Shown here: positions 29,481-39,655 of the stretch, one piece after another
How the letters are laid out: each line of letters opens with the position of its first letter
How positions within the stretch are numbered: the stretch's first letter is position 1
Assembly: GCA_010672585.1 (NCBI GenBank)
Contig: JAAHGF010000003.1
Coordinates: 440,619-504,618, forward strand
DNA: 64,000 nucleotides
Source: Okeania sp. SIO1I7
GTDB taxonomy: Bacteria; Cyanobacteriota; Cyanobacteriia; Cyanobacteriales; Microcoleaceae
Reading direction: 5' to 3'
The notes under the pieces: model-generated
Database searches by the model: none
What the model was told of the DNA's origin: nothing
Seen by the model: only the letters and a program-made list of their open reading frames with translations
Program-made: the position numbers and the translations under genes

Positions 29481-30088
29481 CAAAGCCTAAATCCTATTTG
29501 GGGTTGGCAGCTATATAGCTGTCACCTTTGATTATCTGTTTTCTTCACATCCTTTTTTATACCAATCTCCTTAAAGATAGCTACACATCATATCTCAAGT
29601 CATGAAATCATATAACCTACATTCCGCACGTTAACGGATGTTATTGGGGTATTTTGTTAAAGGCTTTTTGTTCATGTAAAATCCGGTGACTAGAAACCAC
29701 ATATATTATTGAGAAAAGCCTGATATTTTATAGATTGTAGTTTACTTGTTTGTGGTCTAGCTAAACAGGATTTAATATCACTCTTTCATTGAATAGTCTA
29801 GGGATATCAATGGTGAGTGAATAATCAATTAAATGTGATTGCACTTGATAGTACGATCGCAACACATCCTCATCAAAAATTGAATGAATGCGATCGGTTG
29901 AAAGACAAGGATTTTTCAGCTCAATCTATAATGGCAAAAATCTTGAAATACTTACCCTGTCTTACTTGAAAAATATTCAAAATTTCTACTATAACCTGCC
30001 TAATGTGGGAGCTAAATAATATTAACTAAGATAAGCAGTGTAGCCTAAGTTTATGAAATTGGTATTACTTTTTACTTAGATAAAAACT
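29481..30088. other. Spacer upstream of the multidomain surface protein
   Basis: 608 bp without a gene. A hairpin GGCAGCTATATAGCTGTC (29505-29522) may end the small PEP-CTERM transcript. The remainder is AT-rich with no recognised repeat; the promoter of the large gene should lie near 29950-30080. Confidence 0.55.
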
Positions 30089-33000
30089 ATGAGCAATATT
30101 GACAATTTGAAAAATATCCTGCCTGAGGAGGTTACAGTCACCGCTATCCAAAGAAATATTTCAGAAGGCGGACCGCCAGGTCCAAACTTGGATATTGCCT
30201 TGGGCGATCCCAGCTATTTTGATCTGAAAATCAATGATTCTACTAACCTCCTCGATGGTTCTTTTGATAGTTATTGTCTAGATTTTGACGCAGCATTAAC
30301 ATTTGTTGGATATGATTATAATGGTGATGGTGACACTGACGATCAAGATGTTAACCTGCCAACTTTCGGTGTTGATGCAGATGAGGTAGACCCGACAGAT
30401 TTCTCAGCTTCAGTCTACTCCAGCTATGACACAAGTATCTATGATGAATTAACAGCTCGTGGGGTACAGAATCCTGAGAATTTAGGTATGGTCAATTGGT
30501 TAATTAATAACCAGGACACATTTATCAATCAAGGATTTAGTGCAGCTGATATCCAAACAGCAGTTTGGGAATTAGTAGATGGTACTCCCAACCTCAGTAA
30601 CGATTTCAGAAATTATTTCACTGATATGTTTGGTGGAATTAGTGATGCCAATGTGGCTGCAATTGTGGCTGAAGCACAGAATAATGCTGATTTTGTCCCC
30701 CAGGAAGGAGAAAAAGTAGCTGTTATCCTCGTACCACCAGATAACAATCAAATCATCATTGCTGGTGTGGAATTATCATCTCAATTTTCGGCTTCTTTAG
30801 GAGACAAAGTATTCTTTGATGATGATGGGGACGGTATCCAAGATGATGGAGAAGATGGAGTACAAGGAGTAACAGTAACCTTAACTGGTGGTGGAGAAGA
30901 TGGTATAATTGGCCAAGGGAACGACGACACCACAGTAACTACTACCACTGATGCAGATGGTATGTATAAGTTCGAGGATCTCAACCCTGGTGAAGAGTAT
31001 AAAGTCACATTCTCTGACCTACCGGAAGGATTTGAATTCACCGCTCAAGACCAAGGTAACGATGAGACAGCAGACTCCGATGCTGATCCCAGCAATGGCA
31101 TGACGGATGTAGTTACCCTCGCACCTGGTGAAGAAAATCTAGATGTAGATGCAGGAATTGTCGCAACTCCCACAGGTAGTATCGGTGACACAATATTCCG
31201 AGATGACAATGCTGACGGAGACCAAGATACCGGAGAAGCAGGTATTGCTGATGTCACAGTCGAATTACAAGACAAAGACGACAACAATACAGTAATTGCC
31301 ACTGCCACCACAGATGCTGATGGTAAGTATCTGTTTGAAGACCTCGATGCCGGAAATTATGCAGTAGTAGTAACTGATGACAACAATGCTCTAGATGGGT
31401 TAGACCAAACTGCGGACCCCGATGCAGACCTAGACGGAATGTCCATGGTTACCTTAGCCCAAGGAGACAGCGACCTCGACCAAGACTTCGGTTATGACGC
31501 TCCCACAGGTACTATCGGTGACACAATATTCCGAGATGACAATGCTGACGGAGACCAAGATACCGGAGAAGCAGGTATTGCTGATGTCACAGTCGAATTA
31601 CAAGACAAAGACGACAACAATACAGTAATTGCCACTGCCACCACAGATGCTGATGGTAAGTATCTGTTTGAAGACCTCGATGCCGGAAATTATGCAGTAG
31701 TAGTAACTGATGACAACAATGCTCTAGATGGGTTAGACCAAACTGCGGACCCCGATGCAGACCTAGACGGAATGTCCATGGTTACCTTAGCCCAAGGAGA
31801 CAGCGACCTCGACCAAGACTTCGGTTATGACGAACCCGATCCTCAAAATCCTGACATCGACATTGAAAAGTCTACCAACACTGTAGATGCTGACACTCCA
31901 GATCTAGCACCAGAAATCGCTGCTGGTGAGGAAGTTACTTGGACTTATGAAGTAACCAACACTGGTGATGTACCCTTCGACGAAAGTGAAGTTGTAGTCA
32001 CTGACGACATAGAAGGCATAATTACTAACATCATTAACAAAGGGGATGGTGATAACATCTTAGCTCCTAATGAAACCTGGATTTATGAGCAGACAGGAAT
32101 AGCTCAAGATTTATCTACTGTTACTAACAATGTTATTGATTTTGAAACCGATGGTTTGGGTAATGCTTTACCTGCTGGCACAATTATTGATGACGAATAC
32201 CAGAACCTAGGAGTAACAATTTCCGCTACTCAATTCGGTGCCATGATCTTTGATAGTGCTAATCCAACTGGAGAAGATCCAGATTTAGGAACAGACAGTG
32301 AAGGCAACATCTTAATCATTTCCGAAGATGGTGACAGTTCCGACCCTGATGACAATGCTGATGGTGGAGTAATTACCTTTGACTTGGACAACCCAGTCGA
32401 TTTCAACTCTATTAACTTTGTAGATATTGAGGAATCGGGTGGCGAAGTTCGTACTACTGATGCTGATGGAAATATAACTACTACCTCAATTCCTGCTCCT
32501 GGTAACGGTAGTCTCCAAACTTTAAATATCAATGACAATGATGTTGTCAAAATAGAAGTTGATCTGGTCGGTAGCGGTGCTATTTCTGGCTTAGATTTTG
32601 ACAGCATAGGTGACGGCATCTATAAAAATATCGGTACAGTTGTTGCTGATGATGTCACCGACGAAGATCCTAGTCACTATGTTAACGGCGAACCAGATCC
32701 TCAAGACCCTGGTATCGACATTGAGAAGTTCACTAATGGTGTAGATGCTGACACCATAGAGGAAGCAGTAGAAATTGCTGCTGGTGAGACAGTTACTTGG
32801 ACTTATGAAGTAACCAATACTGGTGATGTACCATTTGATAAATCTGATATTGATGTAACTGACGACCAGGAAGGCACAATTACCAACATCGTTAACCAAG
32901 GTGATGGCGATAACACCTTAGATCCTAATGAAACCTGGATTTATGAGCTGACAGGAACTGCTCAAGACTTAAGCACTGCCACCAGCTCCCAAGACATCAC

Positions 33001-34567
33001 CTTCAATCTAACAGGTAACAGTTCCACAACAGGTAGTAATGGAAATGTCCGTACCTTTACTCAAGATGGTGTATCAGTAGATGTCAGCGCATTCAGCAGT
33101 AACAAGAGCGGTGGAGATTGGAAAAAAGCTTACCTTGGAGCTTATGGCGGTGGTTTAGGTGTTACCAACCAGAATGAAGGTGGTTCCCATCACCGAGTAG
33201 ATAATGGTGGTAGCAACGATTATATCCTCTTTGAGTTTGACCAAAATGTCACCGTAGATCGAGCCTTACTTGATTATATCGTCGATGATAGCGATATCTC
33301 TGTTTGGATTGGCGATCGCGATGGAGACATTTCACTTTTGGACGGCAATATCTTAAGTGGCTTCACCAAGGAAAATAATGATGGCGGTAATGGTGGTAGT
33401 GACTACAAACGCTGGGCTAACTTTAATGCTGATGAGTTAACAGGTGATACCATAGTTATTTCTGCCCGTGACGATCACAGTATGGATAACTTCAAGTTGA
33501 AAAAACTGGATATTTCTGTAGCGGGTGACACCACCATCGGCAATTACGTCAATATCGGAACTGTAACCGCTGGTTCTGTAAGTGATGAAGACCAAAGTAG
33601 TTACACCAATCCTGAACCCGATCCCCAAAATCCTGGTATTGACATTGAGAAGTTCACTAATGGTGTAGATGCTGACACTCTAGAGGAAGCAGCAGAAATT
33701 GCTGCTGGCGAGACAGTTACTTGGACTTATGAAGTAACCAATACTGGTGATGTACCATTTGATAAATCTGATATTGAAGTAACTGACGACCAAGAAGGCA
33801 CAATTACCAACATCTCTTACCAAGGAGACGGAGATAACACCTTAGATCCTGGTGAAACCTGGACTTACGAACAAACAGGAACAGCTCAAGACCTGACCAC
33901 AGTTACAGAGGGTACAACTGAAACCTTTAATTTCACAGGCAATAGTGGTTTAGATGGTCCTGATGGCAATATTCGCACCTTCAATGCTGGTGACCTTTCT
34001 GTCAACGCCAGTGCTTTCAGTCGCGATGAACACGGAAATTGGGATGAAGGCTTTTTGGGTAGTTTCTCCGGTGGACTCGGAGTCACTGATACCTCAGAAG
34101 GTGATGGAAGCAATAGCTTGCATAAAGTTGATAATGTATATCGAGACAACTACGTTTTATTTGAATTCTCTGAGGATGTTGTTGTCGATGAGGCATTCTT
34201 AGCTTCCGTAACAAATGACAGTGATATTACTTATTGGGTAGGTAGTAAGGAAGATGCGTTCACTGACCACAATATCTTAAGTGATAATTTCTTAGACAGT
34301 CTTGAATTCACACAAGACAATGATACCTCCAGTTCAAGTTCACGCTGGGCAAATATCAATAATGGTGAAGTGAGTGGTAATATACTTGTTATTGCAGCTT
34401 CTACCTCCGACCCAACTCCTGAAGACCGATTCAAGATCAAAGAATTAGAAGTGCAGCAGGTCGAAACTGTCGAAAGTGGTTTTTATCAGAATCTAGGTAC
34501 TGTTGATATCAATGGTCTCACCGATGATGATTTGAGTCACTATGTTAATCCTGACTTCTCTATCTAA
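30089..34567 (+). CDS. Large surface/secreted protein: candidate thioester domain, SdrD-B repeats and three conserved anchor-type modules
   Basis: A 1492-aa acidic protein. Residues about 20-232 resemble a Cys-Gln thioester domain: YCLD with Cys63 and IQTAVWEL with Gln156. Three SdrD B-like domains follow (about 236-583), rich in DxDxDG calcium-type loops; the second and third are an almost identical 111-aa tandem repeat. Then come three modules (about 584-870, 870-1175, 1175-1490), each opening with a DIEK...TWTYEVTNTGDVPFD domain and continuing into a beta-sandwich. No N-terminal signal peptide or PEP-CTERM is visible, so export may use a type I-like route or be atypical. Probable adhesin or sheath protein. 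Confidence 0.8.
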   Translation: MSNIDNLKNILPEEVTVTAIQRNISEGGPPGPNLDIALGDPSYFDLKINDSTNLLDGSFDSYCLDFDAALTFVGYDYNGDGDTDDQDVNLPTFGVDADEVDPTDFSASVYSSYDTSIYDELTARGVQNPENLGMVNWLINNQDTFINQGFSAADIQTAVWELVDGTPNLSNDFRNYFTDMFGGISDANVAAIVAEAQNNADFVPQEGEKVAVILVPPDNNQIIIAGVELSSQFSASLGDKVFFDDDGDGIQDDGEDGVQGVTVTLTGGGEDGIIGQGNDDTTVTTTTDADGMYKFEDLNPGEEYKVTFSDLPEGFEFTAQDQGNDETADSDADPSNGMTDVVTLAPGEENLDVDAGIVATPTGSIGDTIFRDDNADGDQDTGEAGIADVTVELQDKDDNNTVIATATTDADGKYLFEDLDAGNYAVVVTDDNNALDGLDQTADPDADLDGMSMVTLAQGDSDLDQDFGYDAPTGTIGDTIFRDDNADGDQDTGEAGIADVTVELQDKDDNNTVIATATTDADGKYLFEDLDAGNYAVVVTDDNNALDGLDQTADPDADLDGMSMVTLAQGDSDLDQDFGYDEPDPQNPDIDIEKSTNTVDADTPDLAPEIAAGEEVTWTYEVTNTGDVPFDESEVVVTDDIEGIITNIINKGDGDNILAPNETWIYEQTGIAQDLSTVTNNVIDFETDGLGNALPAGTIIDDEYQNLGVTISATQFGAMIFDSANPTGEDPDLGTDSEGNILIISEDGDSSDPDDNADGGVITFDLDNPVDFNSINFVDIEESGGEVRTTDADGNITTTSIPAPGNGSLQTLNINDNDVVKIEVDLVGSGAISGLDFDSIGDGIYKNIGTVVADDVTDEDPSHYVNGEPDPQDPGIDIEKFTNGVDADTIEEAVEIAAGETVTWTYEVTNTGDVPFDKSDIDVTDDQEGTITNIVNQGDGDNTLDPNETWIYELTGTAQDLSTATSSQDITFNLTGNSSTTGSNGNVRTFTQDGVSVDVSAFSSNKSGGDWKKAYLGAYGGGLGVTNQNEGGSHHRVDNGGSNDYILFEFDQNVTVDRALLDYIVDDSDISVWIGDRDGDISLLDGNILSGFTKENNDGGNGGSDYKRWANFNADELTGDTIVISARDDHSMDNFKLKKLDISVAGDTTIGNYVNIGTVTAGSVSDEDQSSYTNPEPDPQNPGIDIEKFTNGVDADTLEEAAEIAAGETVTWTYEVTNTGDVPFDKSDIEVTDDQEGTITNISYQGDGDNTLDPGETWTYEQTGTAQDLTTVTEGTTETFNFTGNSGLDGPDGNIRTFNAGDLSVNASAFSRDEHGNWDEGFLGSFSGGLGVTDTSEGDGSNSLHKVDNVYRDNYVLFEFSEDVVVDEAFLASVTNDSDITYWVGSKEDAFTDHNILSDNFLDSLEFTQDNDTSSSSSRWANINNGEVSGNILVIAASTSDPTPEDRFKIKELEVQQVETVESGFYQNLGTVDINGLTDDDLSHYVNPDFSI
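31171..31836 (+). repeat. 333-bp in-frame tandem repeat within the surface-protein gene
   Basis: Units 31171-31503 and 31504-31836 differ at only a handful of bases (for example GGTAGTATC versus GGTACTATC). Each encodes one 111-aa SdrD B-like domain. Near identity at the DNA level shows a recent duplication or gene conversion and a potential for length variation. Confidence 0.95.
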
Positions 34568-34645
34568 TTTTCTTGGATAGACTTTCTAGACATTGACTCA
34601 TAGCAAATCTAGAAGTCTAAGTCAAGTTAATAGTTGAATTGATAT

Positions 34646-34686
34646 AAGAGTTTCATAGATGTAATTTCTATGAAGCTCTTTTTTTT
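34646..34686 (+). terminator. Rho-independent terminator of the surface-protein gene
   Basis: The stem AAGAGTTTCATAGA pairs with TCTATGAAGCTCTT (one mismatch), with a 7-nt loop followed by a run of eight T. It lies 80 bp after the stop codon. Confidence 0.85.
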
Positions 34687-34839
34687 AGATGAGAGTTTTT
34701 GATACCAAATCTACTTGTAAGTGAAAATAAAAAGTTCGTGTTACAAAGCTGCACTTGGTACAATTTTGTAAACTGGAAAATTTTTTTATTGGGATTGAGA
34801 TGTATATATTAATGCTGTATGTACACTAGATAAGTGATA

Positions 34840-35749
34840 GTCCTGTATATGTAGTGATAAGTCAATATAAATGATTAGTTTTTAACATTAATCTTGAAAA
34901 TATTACGTTTTTAGACAGTATAAAGTTCTGGGAATAACTATTGCTAGCCAAGGCTTTCAGGGACTCAAGGTTAAAAACTATCCATTCAGAACAATAGGTG
35001 CTGTAAGCCTTTTCCAGTAAAACTTTCAGTCTGGAGAGCACACCGTTTTTTAGAAGAACTTTGTACTCTCCAGTTACGTTTTCTCCTGCTGAAAAATCTC
35101 AAAATTATTGTCTAGGCAATATAGCTGCCTCTAGCCTCTGCCTTTCATGTCGCGCAGCAAAACGCTTCATATAATCAGCTATAAAATAATCAGGAATTAA
35201 CCCCAAATATTCTAACCAAAAAGTATTCTATTATCTATTAACAGTAATCAGAAAAAATCTCTATCTCTATAATAAAATGTCAGATAATCAACTAATCTGC
35301 CCTAGTTGTGGTAGTAATTATATTGTTAAAAATGGGATGATTCACTTCGGAAAAACAAAAATATCAGTGTCAAAATTATCTGTGACAATTTGTGGAAAAT
35401 AGTAAAATAAATTATATTTAGTAACGAAGCCAAATAATTAATTTATAAGTTAGTTTGGCACTTTTTAATTTGTGCAACAGGTGTGTCGAAAAAATGGTTC
35501 CAGAATTACGTTAATAATAAGTATGCTGAAATTTCTCGGTCTATTAAATATACTAAGAAAAAACTGGGTAAACTCACCATCCAATGTTATAAAATGTAGT
35601 CATTTGTTGACCATAAAAATCACAAACAATGGCTCTGATTAGCAATTGATATAGAAACTAAATGAAGCGTTTCGCTGCGCTACATCAGAAGGGGAGACTA
35701 GCAACAGCTATATCGCTTGACCACAATTTTATCACTACATATACAGGAC
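34840..35749 (+). mobile_element. Decayed IS1-family element
   Basis: A transposase pseudogene is bracketed by perfect 20-bp inverted repeats, GTCCTGTATATGTAGTGATA at 34840-34859 and its complement ending at 35749. A second, inner inverted pair lies at about 35149-35172 and 35661-35684 (TGAAGCGTTT..GCTGCGC.ACAT). Either pair could be the true ends; nested ends suggest insertion of one element in another, or internal deletion. Confidence 0.6.
35277..35660 (+). pseudogene. IS1-family transposase pseudogene
   Basis: The start gives SDNQLICPSCGSNYIVKNGM, the zinc-finger-like head of IS1 InsA. The frame then shifts in an A-rich tract near 35360 and continues as KYQCQNYL, stop, QFVENS. Further on, KLTIQCYKM, stop, SFVDHKNHKQWL, stop, LAIDIETK matches the InsB catalytic region, with two Trp codons turned into stops and the catalytic Asp (family CDEMWSF) changed to Tyr. 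It breaks off before the rest of the DDE domain. Confidence 0.8.
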
Positions 35750-35866
35750 GACCGAAATATATTAGAGACTGTTTGTATTGATTTACCATAATGAATAGAG
35801 GAAATAATTACTCTAACATCTTAATTTTGAATTTTTGCTTCAATCGCAAATCAACAATACCTCGTT

Positions 35867-36307
35867 TTATTGTTCTTGATAAGTAATTTCTTCTCTCTTC
35901 ACGACCAGACCATTGATTGCGAGACTAAAAGAACCATCATTCACTCTGAAAGTTTTATTACCATCAATTGCAGCATATCCTTGATTAAATTCTACAGGTA
36001 ACTCTAAAACTTGATTCGGATTAGATTTTCTGCCTGCAACTAACATTAATTGACCATTTGGTTGACGACAAATATTGGCAAAATAGTTCTTGGATTCAAA
36101 ATAATTTACTTCAGACCAGTTGTCTCCACGTTGAAGACAAATACGCCGATTATCCCGGGGAAGTTCAGCTAATAATATAGTCCCTTGCTCTGTTTCTAGA
36201 TTGTTGTGATATGCTAGAACTTTTGATGAAAATGTATATAAAAAGAATGTAGTTATTGTCAATAGTCCTAACTTTAAGAGCTGTTGATTAGTCTTAACAA
36301 AATTCAC
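35867..36307 (-). CDS. Small exported protein, paralogue 1
   Basis: A 146-aa protein with an N-terminal signal peptide or anchor (about 11-31, LGLLTITTFFLYTFSSKVLA). The mature part contains two conserved cysteines in RRICLQ and FANICRQPNGQL. The neighbour at 36455-36940 shares the order ILLAELPRDN, C, FANICR.PNGQL, then a G-rich stretch, so the two are tandem paralogues. Probably periplasmic with one disulfide. No family name is assigned. The gap to the paralogue is 147 bp and both read leftward. Confidence 0.75.
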   Translation of the reverse strand: MNFVKTNQQLLKLGLLTITTFFLYTFSSKVLAYHNNLETEQGTILLAELPRDNRRICLQRGDNWSEVNYFESKNYFANICRQPNGQLMLVAGRKSNPNQVLELPVEFNQGYAAIDGNKTFRVNDGSFSLAINGLVVKREEITYQEQ

Positions 36308-36454
36308 AGTTTAGTCCTCTGATAAATAAATTAATGGGTTCCATGATACAACATAGAAGCAAAATTTAATAATTAAATTTCTATGATTTAATCAAAAGCA
36401 TATCTGGCAAGGGAGGCAAATTAAATTTTCTTGAAATAAAAATTAATAGATATA

Positions 36455-36940
36455 CTATCTCTCTTGACATACTTTTTCAGAAAATTGACTACACACATAG
36501 GTTACTTGTTCTTCACTGATAGTCTTACCATTTTCTACAATACTTAAAGTAGCACCTGTTACAATATAGGTAGTATTTCCATCTTCAGCAACATATCCAG
36601 TTCCCTCTTCAGCTATTGCAGCTATCTTAATAGAATTTTCAGGATTAGCTTTTTGACCACCAATATAAATTAATTGACCATTTGGCTTTCGACAGATATT
36701 GGCAAAAAAATTAGCTGTTTCTACATAAAAAGATGTAACTAAAGGCAGATTTTGCTGAGAGCATATCTGCAAATTATCTCGTGATAACTCAGTTAATAGT
36801 ATAGAATTCTCATTTATTTCTCCAGGTTTAATTAAGGCTAAAACTTGAATTGAAGAGGTGAAAGTGAATAAGAAAAAAGCATTCACTACCAACAATATAA
36901 AAAATATAAAATTACTATAATCTAGATTAACTTTCATCAA
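36455..36940 (-). CDS. Small exported protein, paralogue 2
   Basis: A 161-aa protein with a signal sequence (about 10-34, ending VLALI) and the paralogue pattern ILLTELSRDNLQICSQ followed by FANICRKPNGQLIYIGGQ. The C terminus adds an extra cysteine pair (VTYVCSQFSEKVC) absent from paralogue 1. Together with 35867-36307 it forms a leftward pair whose function is unknown; expression as an operon is possible but not shown. Confidence 0.75.
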   Translation of the reverse strand: MMKVNLDYSNFIFFILLVVNAFFLFTFTSSIQVLALIKPGEINENSILLTELSRDNLQICSQQNLPLVTSFYVETANFFANICRKPNGQLIYIGGQKANPENSIKIAAIAEEGTGYVAEDGNTTYIVTGATLSIVENGKTISEEQVTYVCSQFSEKVCQER

Positions 36941-38170
36941 ATTTATAGTGGCTTATAATACTAATATAGATGTTTTTTTTCAAATATTCTGCCTTATAGT
37001 TGTCCCTTGTGATTAAATATACTAGCGATCAGCATGAATTTAGACAGTTATATCATGTATCTTTGAATACCTACAATCAAAATTTTAGGTAACAGGAAAC
37101 AGAGATAAATTTATCAGATAAAACATTTTTATTATAGCTAATTAATGAGACTTGATATTACCATTTGGAACAATAATTAAGTAGGTAAAATTATTCGTAA
37201 TTTATACTTAGGTATATTTTCGGTTGTCCTGCTCGCGTAATGCTTAAAGATATATATTTTTTAATTTCTGCCCACACTCCCCACATTCCCCTCCAGGGAG
37301 GGGGAGGGGCTAGGGGTGGGTTCCCAAGCTTCCCACACTCTCTCTACCATTACTATGCACCACCACCTATTTTCTTGATCTCTCCTCCACCCTTCTATTC
37401 CCTGCTAACTATATGTCGCCATACCGACGGCAATTTTACAGGAGGACTCCCTAGTTATCTAGGAGAGAAGAAAGAAGGAAAAATCTAGCGTTGTCTGAGT
37501 TTTAAGCTTTTGATATGTCTTATATCATGTTCGGTTGAATACTTATAAATAACTGTTGTGAGAAGTCAGTCCTCAGGAGTCAGTCCTCAGGAGGGAAGAA
37601 AGGAGGAATACATAGAAAATATTGGAGAAAAGCATTGATAATTTCAGTATTTCTTTGGTACTGTCGCTACCCGGAGTCCTTAAATTTTATTATAACTGAC
37701 CCATCCGTTAGCGTAGCTCCCCCTCCGGGGGAACATGATATTAATCTTTCCTTCGACTGCTATATAATATGAAGACCTATTTTCCTAACTACTAACTACT
37801 AGGGGTCTGTCAAATTTAAATTTGAAGATTTTTGTAACTGTGATTTTTGGGTAATGTTTTTTGGGTAATGCAACCCCTCAAAATTATCTTAACAGAGGAC
37901 TACAAACACCCTAAGTACTTTTAAAAAAAATTGATCAAAACAATATGGGTCGCGCAACCCCGCCCTTTAAGGCGATCAGGTTTTTGGAGAGTTGCTCAAA
38001 TCCCTGTTACAAAAGTAACTTCTGACTTGTGACTTCTGACTTCTGACTTCCTTAACACATCTGATATAAGCTGTTGAACATTTAAACTATAGAACTTCTC
38101 AATCAAAGGGAACCCTTAAGCCTTAACAAAGAACATAAAACCTAAATGCATCCTAGCTTATATCAGCAAG
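36941..38170. repeat. Long spacer with palindromic and MITE-like repeats
   Basis: At about 37264-37320 lies a C/G-rich palindromic repeat (CCCCTCCAGGGAGGGG core) that recurs inverted at about 42706-42755. At about 37515-37741 a 227-bp block starts ATATCATGTTCGG and ends GAACATGATAT, like the MITE at 12997. It holds GGAGTCAGTCCTCA repeats. The phrase ACCCCGCCCTTTAAGGCG (about 37956) is shared with about 42645-42670. An 82-aa frame at 37240 reads through the palindromic repeat and is not called. Confidence 0.75.
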
Positions 38171-39304
38171 CTAACCAAAAATAACTTTTAGTAAAGAAAA
38201 ATCATCACTAAAAGCATTACCACAATTCAAATCTCGCACATAGTTTAATATCTTATCTAGATGAAAATAACCGTATTTATGGTACTCTAAAATTAGATTG
38301 ATAAAGTTATCCATACCCCAGATTTTTCCTCCAGGTTGAGGAATTTCATAAACACCATCACTAAAGATATACAGAGAACTCAACTTCTCAACTACACAAG
38401 AATTATCAACATAAGTCACATCTGGAAACATACCAATAGGCATTCCTGGAGTTTTCAACTTATTCACCTGACTAGGCTGACCATTACCTAAGACTAAAAC
38501 AGCCGGAGGATGACCTGCACTTGCATATACCAGTTGATTCTCAGAGCGATTATATACCCCATACCAGATTGTAAAGTATTTATCATTTTGATATGTCATC
38601 TGGTAAGTATTATTTAAAGCCCTAAGTACATCACTAGGTTGATGGTAATCTATATTCGGTATTGCCTTCGATCTTAATAAATTCAAAACTGAAACAGAAG
38701 GAAGTGCCGCCCGTAAACCATGGCCAGCTACATCCAGCAAATATACAGCCAAGTAATTTTCGTCTAGCCAATAATAATCAAAGCAGTCTCCTCCTAACTG
38801 GTGAGAAGGAATGAACTGTGATTCAACTTTGACCGGTTCTATTAAGGGTTCTGGCAAAAGGGAGCGCACATAATCAGCAGCTTCAGCTAATTCTGCTTCT
38901 AATAGTAGCTTTTGAGTTTGTAAGTCTTGAGATAGCTGATGTAATCGTAACCCTGCTCTGACCCTGGCGGTCAATTCACTCATTTCTATTGGTTTAGAAA
39001 TAAAGTCATCAGCACCTGCGTCCAAACCCTTAACTCGATCTTGAACCGTTCCTAAAGAAGTTAATAAAATGAAGAAAGTAGTAGATAGCTCAGAATTTGT
39101 TTTAACTCGGCTGCATACTTCTATTCCTGTGAGTCGTGGCATAATCCAGTCACATATAATCAAAGCAGGTTGTAAATTTTGTGCCTGTTGAAAACCATCT
39201 TCACCATTACTTGCTACCGTCACTTCATAACCCTGTTTCTGGAGAACTCTTTTGAGCAATTCCTGAATGGCAATATCATCATCAATAACCAAAATTTTAT
39301 ACAT
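38171..39304 (-). CDS. Response regulator with PP2C/RsbU-type phosphatase output
   Basis: A 377-aa cytosolic two-domain protein. The receiver domain (about 1-120) starts MYKILVIDDDIAIQELLKRV with phosphoacceptor Asp in LIICDWIMPRLTG and the conserved Lys in FISKPIE. A short coiled coil (about 125-160) links to a SpoIIE/PP2C domain (about 170-377), with metal site residues in GGDCFDYYWL and LLDVAGHGLRAALPS. It would dephosphorylate an anti-sigma antagonist on receiver activation. I start at the ATG at 39304; an in-frame upstream start would add 15 poorly conserved residues. It is divergent from the anti-sigma kinase gene at 39656. Confidence 0.9.
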   Translation of the reverse strand: MYKILVIDDDIAIQELLKRVLQKQGYEVTVASNGEDGFQQAQNLQPALIICDWIMPRLTGIEVCSRVKTNSELSTTFFILLTSLGTVQDRVKGLDAGADDFISKPIEMSELTARVRAGLRLHQLSQDLQTQKLLLEAELAEAADYVRSLLPEPLIEPVKVESQFIPSHQLGGDCFDYYWLDENYLAVYLLDVAGHGLRAALPSVSVLNLLRSKAIPNIDYHQPSDVLRALNNTYQMTYQNDKYFTIWYGVYNRSENQLVYASAGHPPAVLVLGNGQPSQVNKLKTPGMPIGMFPDVTYVDNSCVVEKLSSLYIFSDGVYEIPQPGGKIWGMDNFINLILEYHKYGYFHLDKILNYVRDLNCGNAFSDDFSLLKVIFG

Positions 39305-39655
39305 CATGCACTCAGTTAAACAATTCACTATTTCGGCTAAAGCCAACATAAAAGTGAGTAGACCAACAGGAGTTTTTATTTCAACTCGCTTCGTTGAAAA
39401 GCAGCAGGAGGAAGGATATAAGTAAAGTACTAATATTTTTTTCTTTTCTTACTTCCTTCATTTTGCAGATATGGGGTTTAATTCTCCCACCCCTTTTAAA
39501 AATTGGTGGTCTTCAATCTTATATTGGGATAGAATCCCTTTTTTTATCAACTTTCTTCCTTTTTTTAAATTATTTACATAAATTTTATACACATACCTTA
39601 CAATATATCTTAGGATATACCTAAAATATTATGTAATAAATTTAAGAAAGTAAGT
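39305..39655. promoter_or_regulatory. Divergent spacer between phosphatase and anti-sigma genes
   Basis: 350 bp, very AT-rich, serving two divergent partner-switch genes. A 76-aa hydrophobic frame at 39394-39624 has neither a good ribosome site nor recognisable similarity and is not called. No operator was recognised. Confidence 0.5.

Larger units (their letters stand above)
34690..35866. other. Intergenic region holding the IS1 remnant
   Basis: Apart from the IS1 element (34840-35749) this gap contains AT-rich sequence only. Nothing else gene-like was found between the surface-protein terminator and the first small exported-protein gene. Confidence 0.6.

Noticed and set aside
37240..37488. 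82-aa frame
   Set aside because: Reads through a palindromic C/G-rich dispersed repeat and has no conserved features.
39394..39624. 76-aa hydrophobic frame between divergent partner-switch genes
   Set aside because: No ribosome site and AT-rich composition that yields F/L-rich frames by chance. It occupies the shared promoter region.
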